In this document: positions 48,715 to 57,812 of the stretch, piece after piece
How positions within the stretch are numbered: position 1 is the stretch's first letter
Layout: every line of letters starts with the position of its first letter
From: Enterococcus malodoratus ATCC 43197
GTDB taxonomy: Bacteria; Bacillota; Bacilli; Lactobacillales; Enterococcaceae
Length of the DNA: 64,000 nucleotides
Assembly: GCF_000407185.1 (NCBI RefSeq)
Contig: NZ_KE136482.1
Span: 868,001 to 932,000, forward strand
Direction: 5' to 3'
The notes under the pieces: model-generated
Database searches by the model: none
Seen by the model: only the letters and a program-made list of their open reading frames with translations
Told to the model about the DNA's origin: nothing
Made by a program: the position numbers and the translations under genes

Positions 48715-50400
48715 ATGTTAGATCTAACGAAAAAGCCGTATAACTTAACCAAAGAACAAATTCAACAACTGCACGAGCAAGTCCAAAGCATGTCTTTAGA
48801 TGACAAAATCGGCCAGCTTTTCTTTGTCATTGGACAGGACGAGGAGCAAGTAGATATCAAGGAATTTATCCAAACCTATCGTCCCGGCGGTATGATGTAT
48901 CGCCCTGCCCCAGCAGAAAAAATCAAACGTCAATTAACTGCTGCGCAAGATGCCAGCGATGTGCCCTTATTCTTTTCGGCAAACTTGGAATCCGGCGGCA
49001 ACGGAATTATCACTGAAGGAACTTGGTTTGGGATGCCGCTGCAAATCGCAGCCACAGATGATCCGAAACAGGCCTATGAACTAGGAAATGTCGCGGGCTA
49101 TGAGGCCGCTCAGGTAGGCTGCAATATGTCGTTTTCACCGATAGTCGATATCGACAAAAATTTCCGTAATCCGATCACGAATACGCGAACGTTTGGCAGT
49201 GACCAAGAGCGTGTGATCCAAATGGCGGCTGCTCAAATCAACGGTCTGCAAGAAAACGGGATTCTTCCTGTCATCAAGCATTTCCCCGGCGACGGCGTAG
49301 ATGAACGAGATCAGCACTTACTAAGCACCGTCAACTCTTTACCAGCGGATGAATGGATGGCTTCTTATGGGAAAATTTATCAGACATTTATCGAGCAAGA
49401 AGTATCAAGCATCATGATCGGTCATATTATGCTGCCGGCTTGGGAAAGAAAAATTTCCCCTGAAATAACTGACGCAGACCTAAGACCCGCCTCGGCTTCG
49501 AAACACTTGATCGATGGTCTTTTGCGTGACAAGCTAGGTTTTAATGGACTTGCAATCACCGATGCTACACCAATGATCGGCTACAATGCTATTCTCCCTC
49601 GAGAAGAGCTGCTGCCGGCGACGATTAATGCCGGAATCGACATGATTTTATTCAATAAGAACATTAATGAGGACTACGCCTTTATTAAAAAAGCGATCGA
49701 AAATGGCACATTGTCAATCGAACGTGTTGAAGAAGCGGTTCTACGAATACTTGCGACGAAACTTACCCATGGTCTATTTGAGGCGATTACCCCTGAAACC
49801 TTGGAGCTGAAGCAAGCAGCCCATGCAGAAAAAGCCGAAGCGGCTGCTAAAAAGTCAGTCACCTTAGTCAAGGATCGTGACCAGCTTTTGCCGTTAACAG
49901 TAGAACGGTATCCGAGAATTCGAATGGTGGTTTTAGGTGATTCCGATGACGGCGGCTTCAAGGAAGGCGGAAAAGTTTCTGACCTTTTCCAGAAACAATT
50001 AGAGGCTCTTGGCTTTGACGTGTCTTTGTATGATCGTCAGCGCCTAGACTTCCATGAGATTTTTGAAGAAGGCGTTGCTGAAATGAATGAAAAATTCGAC
50101 TTAGCTCTCTATATCGCGAATATCGAGACGGCCAGCAACCAAACCACGACTCGTCTAGATTGGATTCACTTGATGGCTGCCGATGCCCCTTGGTTTATGA
50201 AATCAATTCCGACAGTTTTTGTCTCCACCGCGAACCCTTATCACCTATTCGATATTCCGACTGTCTCCACGTATATCAATACGTACACTGGCAATAAAGA
50301 AAGTATCGAGGCCGTAATCAGAAAAATGACGGGCACTGAAGTCTTTGAAGGAATCAATCCTGTAGACCCATTTTGCGGAGATTTTACCGCTAAATTATAA
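48715..50400 (+). CDS. GH3 family beta-glycosidase
   Basis: 561 residues, TTGGAGG upstream. Catalytic TIM barrel with MSLDDKIGQLFFVIGQDEE, VIKHFPGDGVDERDQHL (catalytic His/Asp dyad of NagZ-like type) and nucleophile Asp283 in GLAITDATPMIGY; then a C-terminal alpha/beta sandwich (RMVVLGDSDDGGFKEGGKVS). No signal peptide, so cytoplasmic. Probably a beta-glucosidase or beta-N-acetylhexosaminidase acting on short glycosides; the KHFPGD motif leans to NagZ-type. First gene of a four-gene operon. Confidence 0.88.
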   Translation: MLDLTKKPYNLTKEQIQQLHEQVQSMSLDDKIGQLFFVIGQDEEQVDIKEFIQTYRPGGMMYRPAPAEKIKRQLTAAQDASDVPLFFSANLESGGNGIITEGTWFGMPLQIAATDDPKQAYELGNVAGYEAAQVGCNMSFSPIVDIDKNFRNPITNTRTFGSDQERVIQMAAAQINGLQENGILPVIKHFPGDGVDERDQHLLSTVNSLPADEWMASYGKIYQTFIEQEVSSIMIGHIMLPAWERKISPEITDADLRPASASKHLIDGLLRDKLGFNGLAITDATPMIGYNAILPREELLPATINAGIDMILFNKNINEDYAFIKKAIENGTLSIERVEEAVLRILATKLTHGLFEAITPETLELKQAAHAEKAEAAAKKSVTLVKDRDQLLPLTVERYPRIRMVVLGDSDDGGFKEGGKVSDLFQKQLEALGFDVSLYDRQRLDFHEIFEEGVAEMNEKFDLALYIANIETASNQTTTRLDWIHLMAADAPWFMKSIPTVFVSTANPYHLFDIPTVSTYINTYTGNKESIEAVIRKMTGTEVFEGINPVDPFCGDFTAKL

Positions 50401-50419
50401 CGAATTAGGAGTGTGAAAA

Positions 50420-53245
50420 ATGAATATCTCAACTATTTTAATCAATCATATGACCGAACCTGTCGGCTTTCAGCTTGATGATTTGCGCATTGAGTTTATT
50501 GTAGAAGCTGAACATTACACTGAATTGACCAAACAAGTAACCATTTGGACGAGTGAGCCAGCTTCTCCCGTTTATCAAAGTGAGAAACTGCCCTTTGACA
50601 ACAATTATTTTGATATTCCCTTAGCTTTAGAGCCGCGCACTCGTTATCATGTAGCGATTTCCCTTTTCGATTCTGAAAATAATCGGCTAACGAAAGAAAG
50701 TTTTTTTGAAACTGGAAAAATGAACGAGCCTTTTCAAGCGAATTGGATCGCCCATTCAGATAAAATGCTCCAAAACACCCTCTTCAAAAAAGACATTCAT
50801 CTTAAATCTAATGTAGCCTCCGCCCGCTTATACGCCACTGGCTTAGGAATTTATGAAGCGTATATTGACGGGGAAAAAGTTGGCGACGAATACCTCACTC
50901 CTGGTGTGACAGCCTATGACCAATGGGTGCAGGTTCAAACCTATGACATAACTGAGGCTTTCCAAAACGCTGATCAGCCTGAGCTGCTTTTTACTACTGG
51001 AGACGGCTGGTACAAAGGAACCTTAGGATTCGATGGCGGAAAAAATCAGATTTACGGAGATCAACATTGTGTTATCGCGGAATTCCATGTGGTCTATGAA
51101 GACGGAAGTAGCGAAATTATTCCGACAGACGCCTCATGGCTGACCACTAGCGGAAGAGTGACAAAATCTGAAATTTACTATGGTGAAGATCTGGATGATA
51201 CGATAACTCCTAGCGGTTGGCAATCGGTTTCTGTCCTCGATCAAGAAAAGGCACTACTTCAAGACCGATTGAGCTTACCGATAAAAATAATGGAACGCCT
51301 ACCCGTTCTAGAACTTCTCGAAACGCCTGCGGGTGAACAGGTACTCGATTTTGGTCAGAATCATACAGGTTGGATGGAATTTTACAACCGCGAACCTAAA
51401 GGAACCAAGCTGGTCTTTCAAATGGGCGAAATTTTACAGGAGAACAATTTTTATCGCGAAAACTTACGTGAAGCGCGCGCGGCCTTCGTCTATATCTCTG
51501 ATGGGGAAGAAAAATGGGTCCGTCCTCATTTCACCTTTTACGGCTATCGCTATGTAAAAGTCGAAGGAAATACTCGACCTTTGAAGACTGAAGATTATCA
51601 GGCTGCAGTATTATATTCCGAAATGTCTACGACTGGTAGCATCAAAACCATCCATCCGAAGGTCAATCGACTTTTCAAAAATATTTTGTGGGGGCAAAAG
51701 AGCAACTTCTTAGATATCCCGACCGATTGTCCGCAGCGGGATGAACGCTTGGGCTGGACCGGCGACGCGGCCGTGTTCTCTAAAACCGCCGCATTAAATA
51801 TGAACGTCTTCCCCTTCTTCAAAAAGTATGCAAAAGATGTTGCGGTTGAACAAAAAATGCACGATGGAATGGTTCCTATGTACGCTCCGGCCATGGGCAA
51901 CTTTGACGGTGGAGCTGCGGTTTGGGGCGATGCAGCTACAATCATTCCTTGGAATATGTATCAATGCTACGGCGACCCGGCGATTTTGCGGCAAAACTAT
52001 CCAGCCATGAAGGACTGGGTAGAATGGATTCGTAAAAACAGCAAAAGCGAAGATTTATGGACCGGTACCTTCCAATTTGGAGATTGGCTTGCTTTGGATG
52101 GAGAAAATCCGGCCTTGCCTACTGGGAAAACCGAAGAGGACTTTATTGCGTCCGTCTATTATTACTATTCAAGCAGCATTATAGCCAAAACCGCGGAGAT
52201 TTTGGCGCAGCCTGCCGATGCCGCCTATTATCAGGAGCACGCGCAGAAAATCAAAGCGGCAATCGTCAAGGAATACATCACCGCAAACGGACGTTTAGCG
52301 ATAGATACTCAAACCGCTTATGCTATTGCCCTTTATTTCGAATTGGTTCCTGAATCACAGCGACTGCGTGTCGTTAATGATTTAGTAACACGATTGAAAA
52401 AAGACAACGATCATCTTAAAACAGGGTTTGTTGGTACACCTTTTATCTGCCAGGTCTTGTCTCGCTATGGTTATCACAAATTAGCAGCAAAGATTTTTCT
52501 TTTAGAGGATTTTCCGAGCTGGCTTTATGCCGTGAATCTGGGCGCGACTACTGTCTGGGAACGCTGGAATTCTGTACAGCCTGATGGTTCAATGAACCCT
52601 GAAGGCATGAACTCCTTAAACCATTACAGCTTTGGAGCCATTATGGAATGGGCTTATACCTACCTGCTGGGTATCCAACAAACGAAGCCAGGCTATCAAG
52701 AAGTTCGCTTCGCGCCGCCTTTTGATTACCGTCTAAAACGCGTCAACGGACATTTCGATACACCTTATGGAAAACTCGCTGTAGACTATCAAATCGAAGC
52801 TGACGAAGAACACACGATCAAGCTCAACTTGACTATTCCATTTGGGACTACCGTCAATGTGAAACTTCCGCAAGCCGAAAATGTGACTGTTGCGGTAAAC
52901 AACGAGCTGAAATCAGACGGTTGCTTCACGCTTACCTGCGGAACCTATGCAATCAGCTACGTTCCGACTGAAAACTATGTAGAGCACTATTCGAGTGAAA
53001 CACCCGCGGCCGAAATCATGGCTGACGACCTCTTGGTCCAAAAAATCGACGCCATTGATCCGGTACTGAACTTCTTTAAAGCAGATCCGGGAGCGATCCA
53101 AGGCGGCTTAGGTTCTATGTCATTGACGAAGCTGAACACATTATTACCGTTTATCCAGATTTCTTCTGAGAACCTAGAGCAAATCAATGACCTGCTAGCC
53201 GCAACACCGATTTTAAGTGAACGGGAGGAAGTCTCTCTTGTTTAA
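50420..53245 (+). CDS. GH78 alpha-L-rhamnosidase
   Basis: 941 residues, TTAGGAG upstream. N-terminal beta domains, then the (alpha/alpha)6 barrel with DCPQRDERLGWTGDA (catalytic acids about residues 434-440), GTPFICQVLSRYGYHKLAAK and GATTVWERWNSVQPDG, and a C-terminal beta domain (FAPPFDYRLKRVNGHFDTPY). Removes rhamnose from plant glycosides or polysaccharides, inside the cell. Extra C-terminal segment (residues about 860-941) after the usual end contains DLLVQKIDAIDPVLNFFKAD. Overlaps the next gene by 8 bp. Confidence 0.93.
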   Translation: MNISTILINHMTEPVGFQLDDLRIEFIVEAEHYTELTKQVTIWTSEPASPVYQSEKLPFDNNYFDIPLALEPRTRYHVAISLFDSENNRLTKESFFETGKMNEPFQANWIAHSDKMLQNTLFKKDIHLKSNVASARLYATGLGIYEAYIDGEKVGDEYLTPGVTAYDQWVQVQTYDITEAFQNADQPELLFTTGDGWYKGTLGFDGGKNQIYGDQHCVIAEFHVVYEDGSSEIIPTDASWLTTSGRVTKSEIYYGEDLDDTITPSGWQSVSVLDQEKALLQDRLSLPIKIMERLPVLELLETPAGEQVLDFGQNHTGWMEFYNREPKGTKLVFQMGEILQENNFYRENLREARAAFVYISDGEEKWVRPHFTFYGYRYVKVEGNTRPLKTEDYQAAVLYSEMSTTGSIKTIHPKVNRLFKNILWGQKSNFLDIPTDCPQRDERLGWTGDAAVFSKTAALNMNVFPFFKKYAKDVAVEQKMHDGMVPMYAPAMGNFDGGAAVWGDAATIIPWNMYQCYGDPAILRQNYPAMKDWVEWIRKNSKSEDLWTGTFQFGDWLALDGENPALPTGKTEEDFIASVYYYYSSSIIAKTAEILAQPADAAYYQEHAQKIKAAIVKEYITANGRLAIDTQTAYAIALYFELVPESQRLRVVNDLVTRLKKDNDHLKTGFVGTPFICQVLSRYGYHKLAAKIFLLEDFPSWLYAVNLGATTVWERWNSVQPDGSMNPEGMNSLNHYSFGAIMEWAYTYLLGIQQTKPGYQEVRFAPPFDYRLKRVNGHFDTPYGKLAVDYQIEADEEHTIKLNLTIPFGTTVNVKLPQAENVTVAVNNELKSDGCFTLTCGTYAISYVPTENYVEHYSSETPAAEIMADDLLVQKIDAIDPVLNFFKADPGAIQGGLGSMSLTKLNTLLPFIQISSENLEQINDLLAATPILSEREEVSLV

Positions 53246-53897
53246 GGGTGTATTGTTTGATTTAGATGGGGTTATCGCCGACACCTCTACTCTGCATTTC
53301 GATGCTTGGAAAAAACTAGTAAACAACTATTTTTCCGCTAAACTGCCTGATTCCTTGGAGGAAAAAACCAAAGGAGTCAGCCGCGGCGATTCGCTGAAGG
53401 TTATCTTAAATTATCTTGATGTTTCAGTTTCGGATACAATGTTTCAACGACTGCTAGTGGAAAAGAACCAAACCTATCTAGCCTCGCTGGAAAATTTATC
53501 CATTAAAGATCGATTGCCCGGTATCACAGAGTTCATTACCGAATTAAAACAGCACGAAATAAAGCTTGCTCTGGCCTCCGCTAGTTTAAACGGCCCCGCC
53601 ATTTTGGATAAACTAGAATTGCGGGACGCCTTTGAGGCTATTGCAGATCCAAGCAAAGTGCCTTACGGAAAACCTGCACCTGATATTTTTATCGCCGCGG
53701 CAAAAGCACTCGAACTCAATCCAAGAGATTGTGTCGGGATTGAAGATTCCAGCGCCGGAATCACCGCGATTAACCACAGCGGCGCCTATTCAGTCGCAGT
53801 CGGGACACATCCAGAGTTAAAGGCGGCAAATATGCTCCTTGCTTCAACCGCTGAACTGAATTTAGACACGATTCGTCAAGCCTATCCACACAACTAA
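53238..53897 (+). CDS. pgmB: Beta-phosphoglucomutase
   Basis: 219 residues from the TTG at 53238 with GGGAGG upstream. HAD-superfamily with nucleophile Asp in GVLFDLDGVIADTSTLH, cap domain (FDAWKKLVNNYFS), KPAPDIFIAAAKALEL and GIEDSSAGITAI. Converts beta-glucose-1-phosphate to glucose-6-phosphate, usual beside disaccharide phosphorylases, although no phosphorylase gene is seen here. Translationally coupled to the rhamnosidase gene. Confidence 0.9.
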   Translation: MFKGVLFDLDGVIADTSTLHFDAWKKLVNNYFSAKLPDSLEEKTKGVSRGDSLKVILNYLDVSVSDTMFQRLLVEKNQTYLASLENLSIKDRLPGITEFITELKQHEIKLALASASLNGPAILDKLELRDAFEAIADPSKVPYGKPAPDIFIAAAKALELNPRDCVGIEDSSAGITAINHSGAYSVAVGTHPELKAANMLLASTAELNLDTIRQAYPHN

Positions 53898-53911
53898 AAG
53901 GAGTGTTTTAT

Positions 53912-55447
53912 ATGGTCGAAAGCTATCAAAACCCGATTTTACGCGGGATGTATCCTGATCCAAGTATCGTTTTAGTGGAAGACACTTATTACATGGTAAA
54001 CAGCACCTTTGAGTACTATCCCGGAATCGCCTTAAGTAAAAGTACGGATCTCTTAAACTGGACAAAGGTTGCTGGAATAATCGACGCAAAAGAACAAGCC
54101 GATCTATCAGAGGCTAAATCCAATGAAGGCATCTTCGCTGTTTGTATTCGTTATATCAATGACCACTTTTACGTAATCACAACGAACTTTGCTGAATTCA
54201 AGAACTTTATTATTAAAGGAAAGCTAAATGCTGAGGGCGAAATCATTTGGGACAAACAGCGGATCGAAATCGATATTATGGGGATCGATCCTGATTTGTA
54301 CCATGAAAATGGGCATACTTATATTCCCTTCACTGGGTACATTGACGACAAAGGAACAAAAGCCATTCAACAGGTTGAAATTGATCTTTCCAGCGGGAAA
54401 ATAATCCGTGGACCAGAAGTAATCAGTCTGGGCACCGGCGGCAGAGATGTCGAAGGCCCCCACATCATCAAAAGAAATGATGCCTATTACCTGCTGGCCG
54501 CTGAAGGCGGAACGGGTGTTGGGCACATGATCACGATGTTCAAGTCAGACAATCTTTGGGGACCCTTTGAAGACAATGTTTCTATTAATCCGATTTTCAC
54601 CAATCGCGATCGCGCAAATGAGACCTTGCAAAATATTGGGCACGCCGACCTCTTTCAGGATGTTCAAGGAAATTGGTGGCTCACGTGTTTAGGTACTCGC
54701 CCGTCCACAATCGGTTTTAAGCAAATTACAAATATGGGACGTGAAACTCTGCTCTATCCCGTTGACTGGACACACGAATGGCCGGAAATCAATCATGGGA
54801 TTCCAAGCGAAATCGTCGATATGACCGCTTTTCCAACGCATCAAAAGACCTTAACAAAGCCGCAAAAGCTCTCCGTTTTTTATGATTCATTCGATGGACC
54901 CGTTTTAAACCCTGAATGGATCAGTTTACGCGACTCACTTGGCAAAGACGCCTTTTTACAAGACGCTACATTAACATTAAAAGGCCGCCACACAACGATC
55001 GAACAAGAAGGCACTCCCGCCTTTCTTGGGATTCGACAAACAGAAAAAGCTGAATCCTTCACCGTCACTGTTGCGGATACCACTGCGGTCAACACTGGGA
55101 AAATTGGGATACTCAGTATGATCAACGACAACCATTTTGCGGCGATTTTAGTAACGAAGCAGGACGAACAATTTGTTGTCCACCGTTATCAAAAAGTTGA
55201 AGATCTAGTCATAGAAGAGCCCTTGGGCACACTTGACTCACTTCCTGTCCAATTTGAATTAATCAATCAGCCAGCAACAAAGACCTTCACTGTCACCGAT
55301 GGCAAAAAAAGCTTGTACTTTGAAACAAGTGCCCTGCATTTTTCTAACGAGGCCATCGCCGCCTTGAATACAGGCGATATTCAAGGAATTTATGCATTGG
55401 ACGACGCTGAGTTCGTTATTAATAAAGTACAAAGAAAGTGCTTATGA
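53912..55447 (+). CDS. GH43 family glycosidase (xylosidase/arabinofuranosidase-like)
   Basis: 511 residues from the ATG at 53912 (AAAGGAG upstream). Five-bladed beta propeller with the three catalytic acids visible: Asp in GMYPDPSIVL (about residue 16), Asp in MGIDPDLYHE (about 124) and Glu in RDVEGPHIIK (about 180). A C-terminal DUF1349/concanavalin-like domain follows (LSVFYDSFDGPVLNPEWISL). Removes arabinose or xylose side chains from plant saccharides. Last gene of the operon; cytoplasmic. Confidence 0.88.
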   Translation: MVESYQNPILRGMYPDPSIVLVEDTYYMVNSTFEYYPGIALSKSTDLLNWTKVAGIIDAKEQADLSEAKSNEGIFAVCIRYINDHFYVITTNFAEFKNFIIKGKLNAEGEIIWDKQRIEIDIMGIDPDLYHENGHTYIPFTGYIDDKGTKAIQQVEIDLSSGKIIRGPEVISLGTGGRDVEGPHIIKRNDAYYLLAAEGGTGVGHMITMFKSDNLWGPFEDNVSINPIFTNRDRANETLQNIGHADLFQDVQGNWWLTCLGTRPSTIGFKQITNMGRETLLYPVDWTHEWPEINHGIPSEIVDMTAFPTHQKTLTKPQKLSVFYDSFDGPVLNPEWISLRDSLGKDAFLQDATLTLKGRHTTIEQEGTPAFLGIRQTEKAESFTVTVADTTAVNTGKIGILSMINDNHFAAILVTKQDEQFVVHRYQKVEDLVIEEPLGTLDSLPVQFELINQPATKTFTVTDGKKSLYFETSALHFSNEAIAALNTGDIQGIYALDDAEFVINKVQRKCL

Positions 55448-55513
55448 AAGAGTTCAACTAATGGATAACAGTTAGCCTGCTTCGTAGAATGAACTCTTCT
55501 ATGGAGCAGGCTA
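55448..55513 (+). other. Two interleaved perfect stems after the GH43 stop
   Basis: Arms AAGAGTTCA (55448-55456) / TGAACTCTT (55490-55498) and TAGCCTGCT (55473-55481) / AGCAGGCTA (55505-55513), 9 bp each, are arranged in pseudoknot order. There is no T-run directly after. Could be a pseudoknot or alternative stems protecting the mRNA end. Confidence 0.5.
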
Positions 55514-55558
55514 GTTACTTTACCTCATTTCCCCAAAAAATCCTGTTGAAATTAAAAA

Positions 55559-55605
55559 AAAGTTAGTTGAGTACAGCAGACTGTCCTCAACTAACTTTCT
55601 TTTTT
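55559..55605. terminator. Bidirectional terminator
   Basis: 13-bp stem AAAGTTAGTTGAG / CTCAACTAACTTT, loop 14 nt, with T-rich tail on the plus side. Between here and 55808 only A/T-rich sequence is seen, no gene. Confidence 0.85.
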
Positions 55606-55808
55606 TGTACTTCACAACTACTCGATAAAAGCTTGATTCATAGGCATAATCGAATGCTGTTTTTACATCTTTGAAATTGTAAATGGAAGCACCAAATATT
55701 TGTCCTCTTCTTTTTAAAATTTAGATTTATTTATCTTTTTTATTCTCCTTCGTAATATATATAAATTTGCCAATTTGTATCTTACATCAATTTCTTTTAC
55801 AACTATAT

Positions 55809-56183
55809 TCATTTTTTTATATAAAGTTGTTTTAAATCCTCTAGATCTCTCTTATGCTGCTTATTTCCTAAAATACGTTTACTAATTTTAAAGATGAAAA
55901 ATTCTTCATTTTTTTCGTTTTCCTTAGCAATAAAGTTGTATGAAGCAAACGTATTTTCCATGAAACGAAATGCGGTTTGTTCAGCGTTCAGGACAAGCTC
56001 TCCCTCTTTAACCAACCGCCCAAACATATCTACTTGTAAAATAACAATACTTTTTGTAGTAATACTTAACCAAGCATAATTTTCTGCAGGTAACTGAGCA
56101 TAAACAATTTTATCGCTTCCAAATAACAGATTTCTTTCTTTTAAATAGTTTTTCAATTCTTCATGTTGCAGAATAAATCCCAT
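55809..56183 (-). CDS. Hypothetical protein (124 aa) at the end of the LXG locus
   Basis: From ATG at 56183 (AAGGAGAAATACA upstream). Soluble: NYLKERNLLFGSDKIVYAQL, ITTKSIVILQVDMFGRLVKE and a very basic tail (KRILGNKQHKRDLEDLKQLY). Resembles PH-like YxeA/YokE-type small domains only vaguely. Last gene of the type VII-associated operon. Unassigned. Confidence 0.5.
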   Translation of the reverse strand: MGFILQHEELKNYLKERNLLFGSDKIVYAQLPAENYAWLSITTKSIVILQVDMFGRLVKEGELVLNAEQTAFRFMENTFASYNFIAKENEKNEEFFIFKISKRILGNKQHKRDLEDLKQLYIKK

Positions 56184-56211
56184 TGTATTTCTCCTTCTAC
56201 CAAAAAAATTA

Positions 56212-56676
56212 CTATTCTGACGTTGGCTTAACGCCAATCATTAAATCTGTATAAACGACTTCATTAACAACCTCTGGGCAATAAAAAATTGGCGATGTTA
56301 CTTCAAGCTCAGTCTCCACTACATAGCCGAGTAAATCTCCCAAAGCTTCCGAAAACCCATTTGAGCTATCACCCTTCACTCTTGTAGCAAGCAGATTATT
56401 CACTTGAAAATAGGTTTGAAACCGATAATCCTCTGGCAAATTGTCTTGATTTTGTTCATTCACAGGGAGAAAAACTTGAATCAATAACTCCTCCTCGTCT
56501 CTAATATCCGAATTGGTTGAATAGAAAAAGTTTTCCGCTAACGAATAACCTGCATCAAAAATAGTTTTCATCGCATCTTCGAAGCATTGACCTGTTTCCT
56601 CTGAATTTGTTATATAATATCGACTGATAACATGTTCAAATTGAAGTGTTTGGTTATATCCTATCGTTCTTTTCAT
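56212..56676 (-). CDS. DUF5085-like protein of the LXG locus (copy 2)
   Basis: 154 residues; ATG at 56676 preferred for its AGGTGA site. Pattern TLQFEHVISRYYITNSEETG, IQVFLPVNEQNQD and YCPEVVNEVVYTDLMIGVKP resembles GyrI-like/DUF5085 domains found beside LXG toxin genes. Follows a similar gene 10 bp upstream, perhaps a tandem duplication that diverged. Function in T7 secretion unknown (chaperone or regulator suspected). Confidence 0.55.
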   Translation of the reverse strand: MKRTIGYNQTLQFEHVISRYYITNSEETGQCFEDAMKTIFDAGYSLAENFFYSTNSDIRDEEELLIQVFLPVNEQNQDNLPEDYRFQTYFQVNNLLATRVKGDSSNGFSEALGDLLGYVVETELEVTSPIFYCPEVVNEVVYTDLMIGVKPTSE

Positions 56677-56685
56677 TTTCTTCAC

Positions 56686-57114
56686 CTACTCTGTCACAGG
56701 AATCATTAAATCAACCCAGTATTCACCATAAACCGGAGTCATAACCATGATCAACTTATCTTCATACTTCACTTCATTCTCCTGAAGTGCTGACTTCATT
56801 GACTCTAAAGCTACATCAATTCCATCATCGAATGGAACACGTTGTCGGACCATCTGCTCAAACTTTAGTTCCTCTATCAGCTGTGAACTACCATTTTCTA
56901 CAGGTTCATTTACAGGGATATAGAATTTGTACGTTTGCTCTTCTTGTTCGAATTCAGTCGGTTTCACTTCAATTAACGTTGGACCATTTTTGTAATATCC
57001 ATCTTCGAATAACAATTCTTCAGATTGAGAAACTAAAGTTAAAAAATTATCTGGAACTGTTTTGACCTCTGTGTACACAAGATTGTTCATTTCTAATGAG
57101 ACGACATCCATCAT
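56686..57114 (-). CDS. DUF5085-like protein of the LXG locus (copy 1)
   Basis: 142 residues starting ATGATG behind AAGGGGAAAA. Contains KTVPDNFLTLVSQSEELLFE, EQTYKFYIPVNEPVENG and VYGEYWVDLMIPVTE, closely parallel to the downstream copy (matching IPVNE and DLMIPV blocks). Start overlaps the stop of the membrane gene. Acidic, soluble, likely dimeric. Assigned by context and resemblance only. Confidence 0.55.
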   Translation of the reverse strand: MMDVVSLEMNNLVYTEVKTVPDNFLTLVSQSEELLFEDGYYKNGPTLIEVKPTEFEQEEQTYKFYIPVNEPVENGSSQLIEELKFEQMVRQRVPFDDGIDVALESMKSALQENEVKYEDKLIMVMTPVYGEYWVDLMIPVTE

Positions 57115-57812
57115 TTTGATTTTCCCCTTTTCATCATTTTAGTTGTATTGCCATATACAGACGCATCTTTCTTCGGTTCTTCTTTTCTCCAGTAGGGGAG
57201 GATTCTTGGAAAACTGAAGGTTAGACTTACTAATAATGCCACAATTATCAATGCAACACCGACTAAAAGAAACATTTCTCTATCCGAGATTGAAAAATAG
57301 AATATACAAAGTAGAGAAATTATTGAAATAGCATTCACATAATAATCCCCATACTTATCTCGAATTTTCATTGAATCTTTTTTTAAAGACGTACTTACTA
57401 ACATGACATGAATGATTATTCCAATCATCCACCCAATAGAAATCAAGAAACTTCCATAAAGACTATATTTAATCGGATTATCAGATAAACATGTTATAAA
57501 AAACCACATGAACAATAAGAATAGCACTCCGCTAGAATAAGAAATTATAGCAGCATACTTTTTTAACTTCGCTATTCTAAATATAAAATATCCAAAAATA
57601 TTTAGTATAATCATGAATACTAGTGGATATCTTAGTAATCCCAAAAAATTATTACTTATTTCACCTGCTCCACCTCCCCAGATACTTAGCCAAACAAAAG
57701 AAAACAAGGCTAAATAGCCTAAGATTCCTGTACTAAAAGAAATAGCAGAATAAGGTTTTCGTGAAACTCGTTTGTATCTATTTGTTACAAAATTTTCTAG
57801 TATTTTTTTCAT
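57111..57812 (-). CDS. Polytopic membrane protein, likely immunity for the LXG effector
   Basis: 233 residues from ATG at 57812, whose ATGA overlaps the effector stop (AAGGTGG before it). Six or seven TM helices (for example AISFSTGILGYLALFSFVWL; LVFMIILNIFGYFIFRIAKL; MFLLVGVALIIVALLVSLTF). Immediately downstream of an LXG effector with a membrane-active C-terminus, the position of immunity genes; membrane-embedded immunity proteins are known for membrane-depolarising LXG toxins. Inference from position, not proof. Confidence 0.7.
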   Translation of the reverse strand: MKKILENFVTNRYKRVSRKPYSAISFSTGILGYLALFSFVWLSIWGGGAGEISNNFLGLLRYPLVFMIILNIFGYFIFRIAKLKKYAAIISYSSGVLFLLFMWFFITCLSDNPIKYSLYGSFLISIGWMIGIIIHVMLVSTSLKKDSMKIRDKYGDYYVNAISIISLLCIFYFSISDREMFLLVGVALIIVALLVSLTFSFPRILPYWRKEEPKKDASVYGNTTKMMKRGKSK

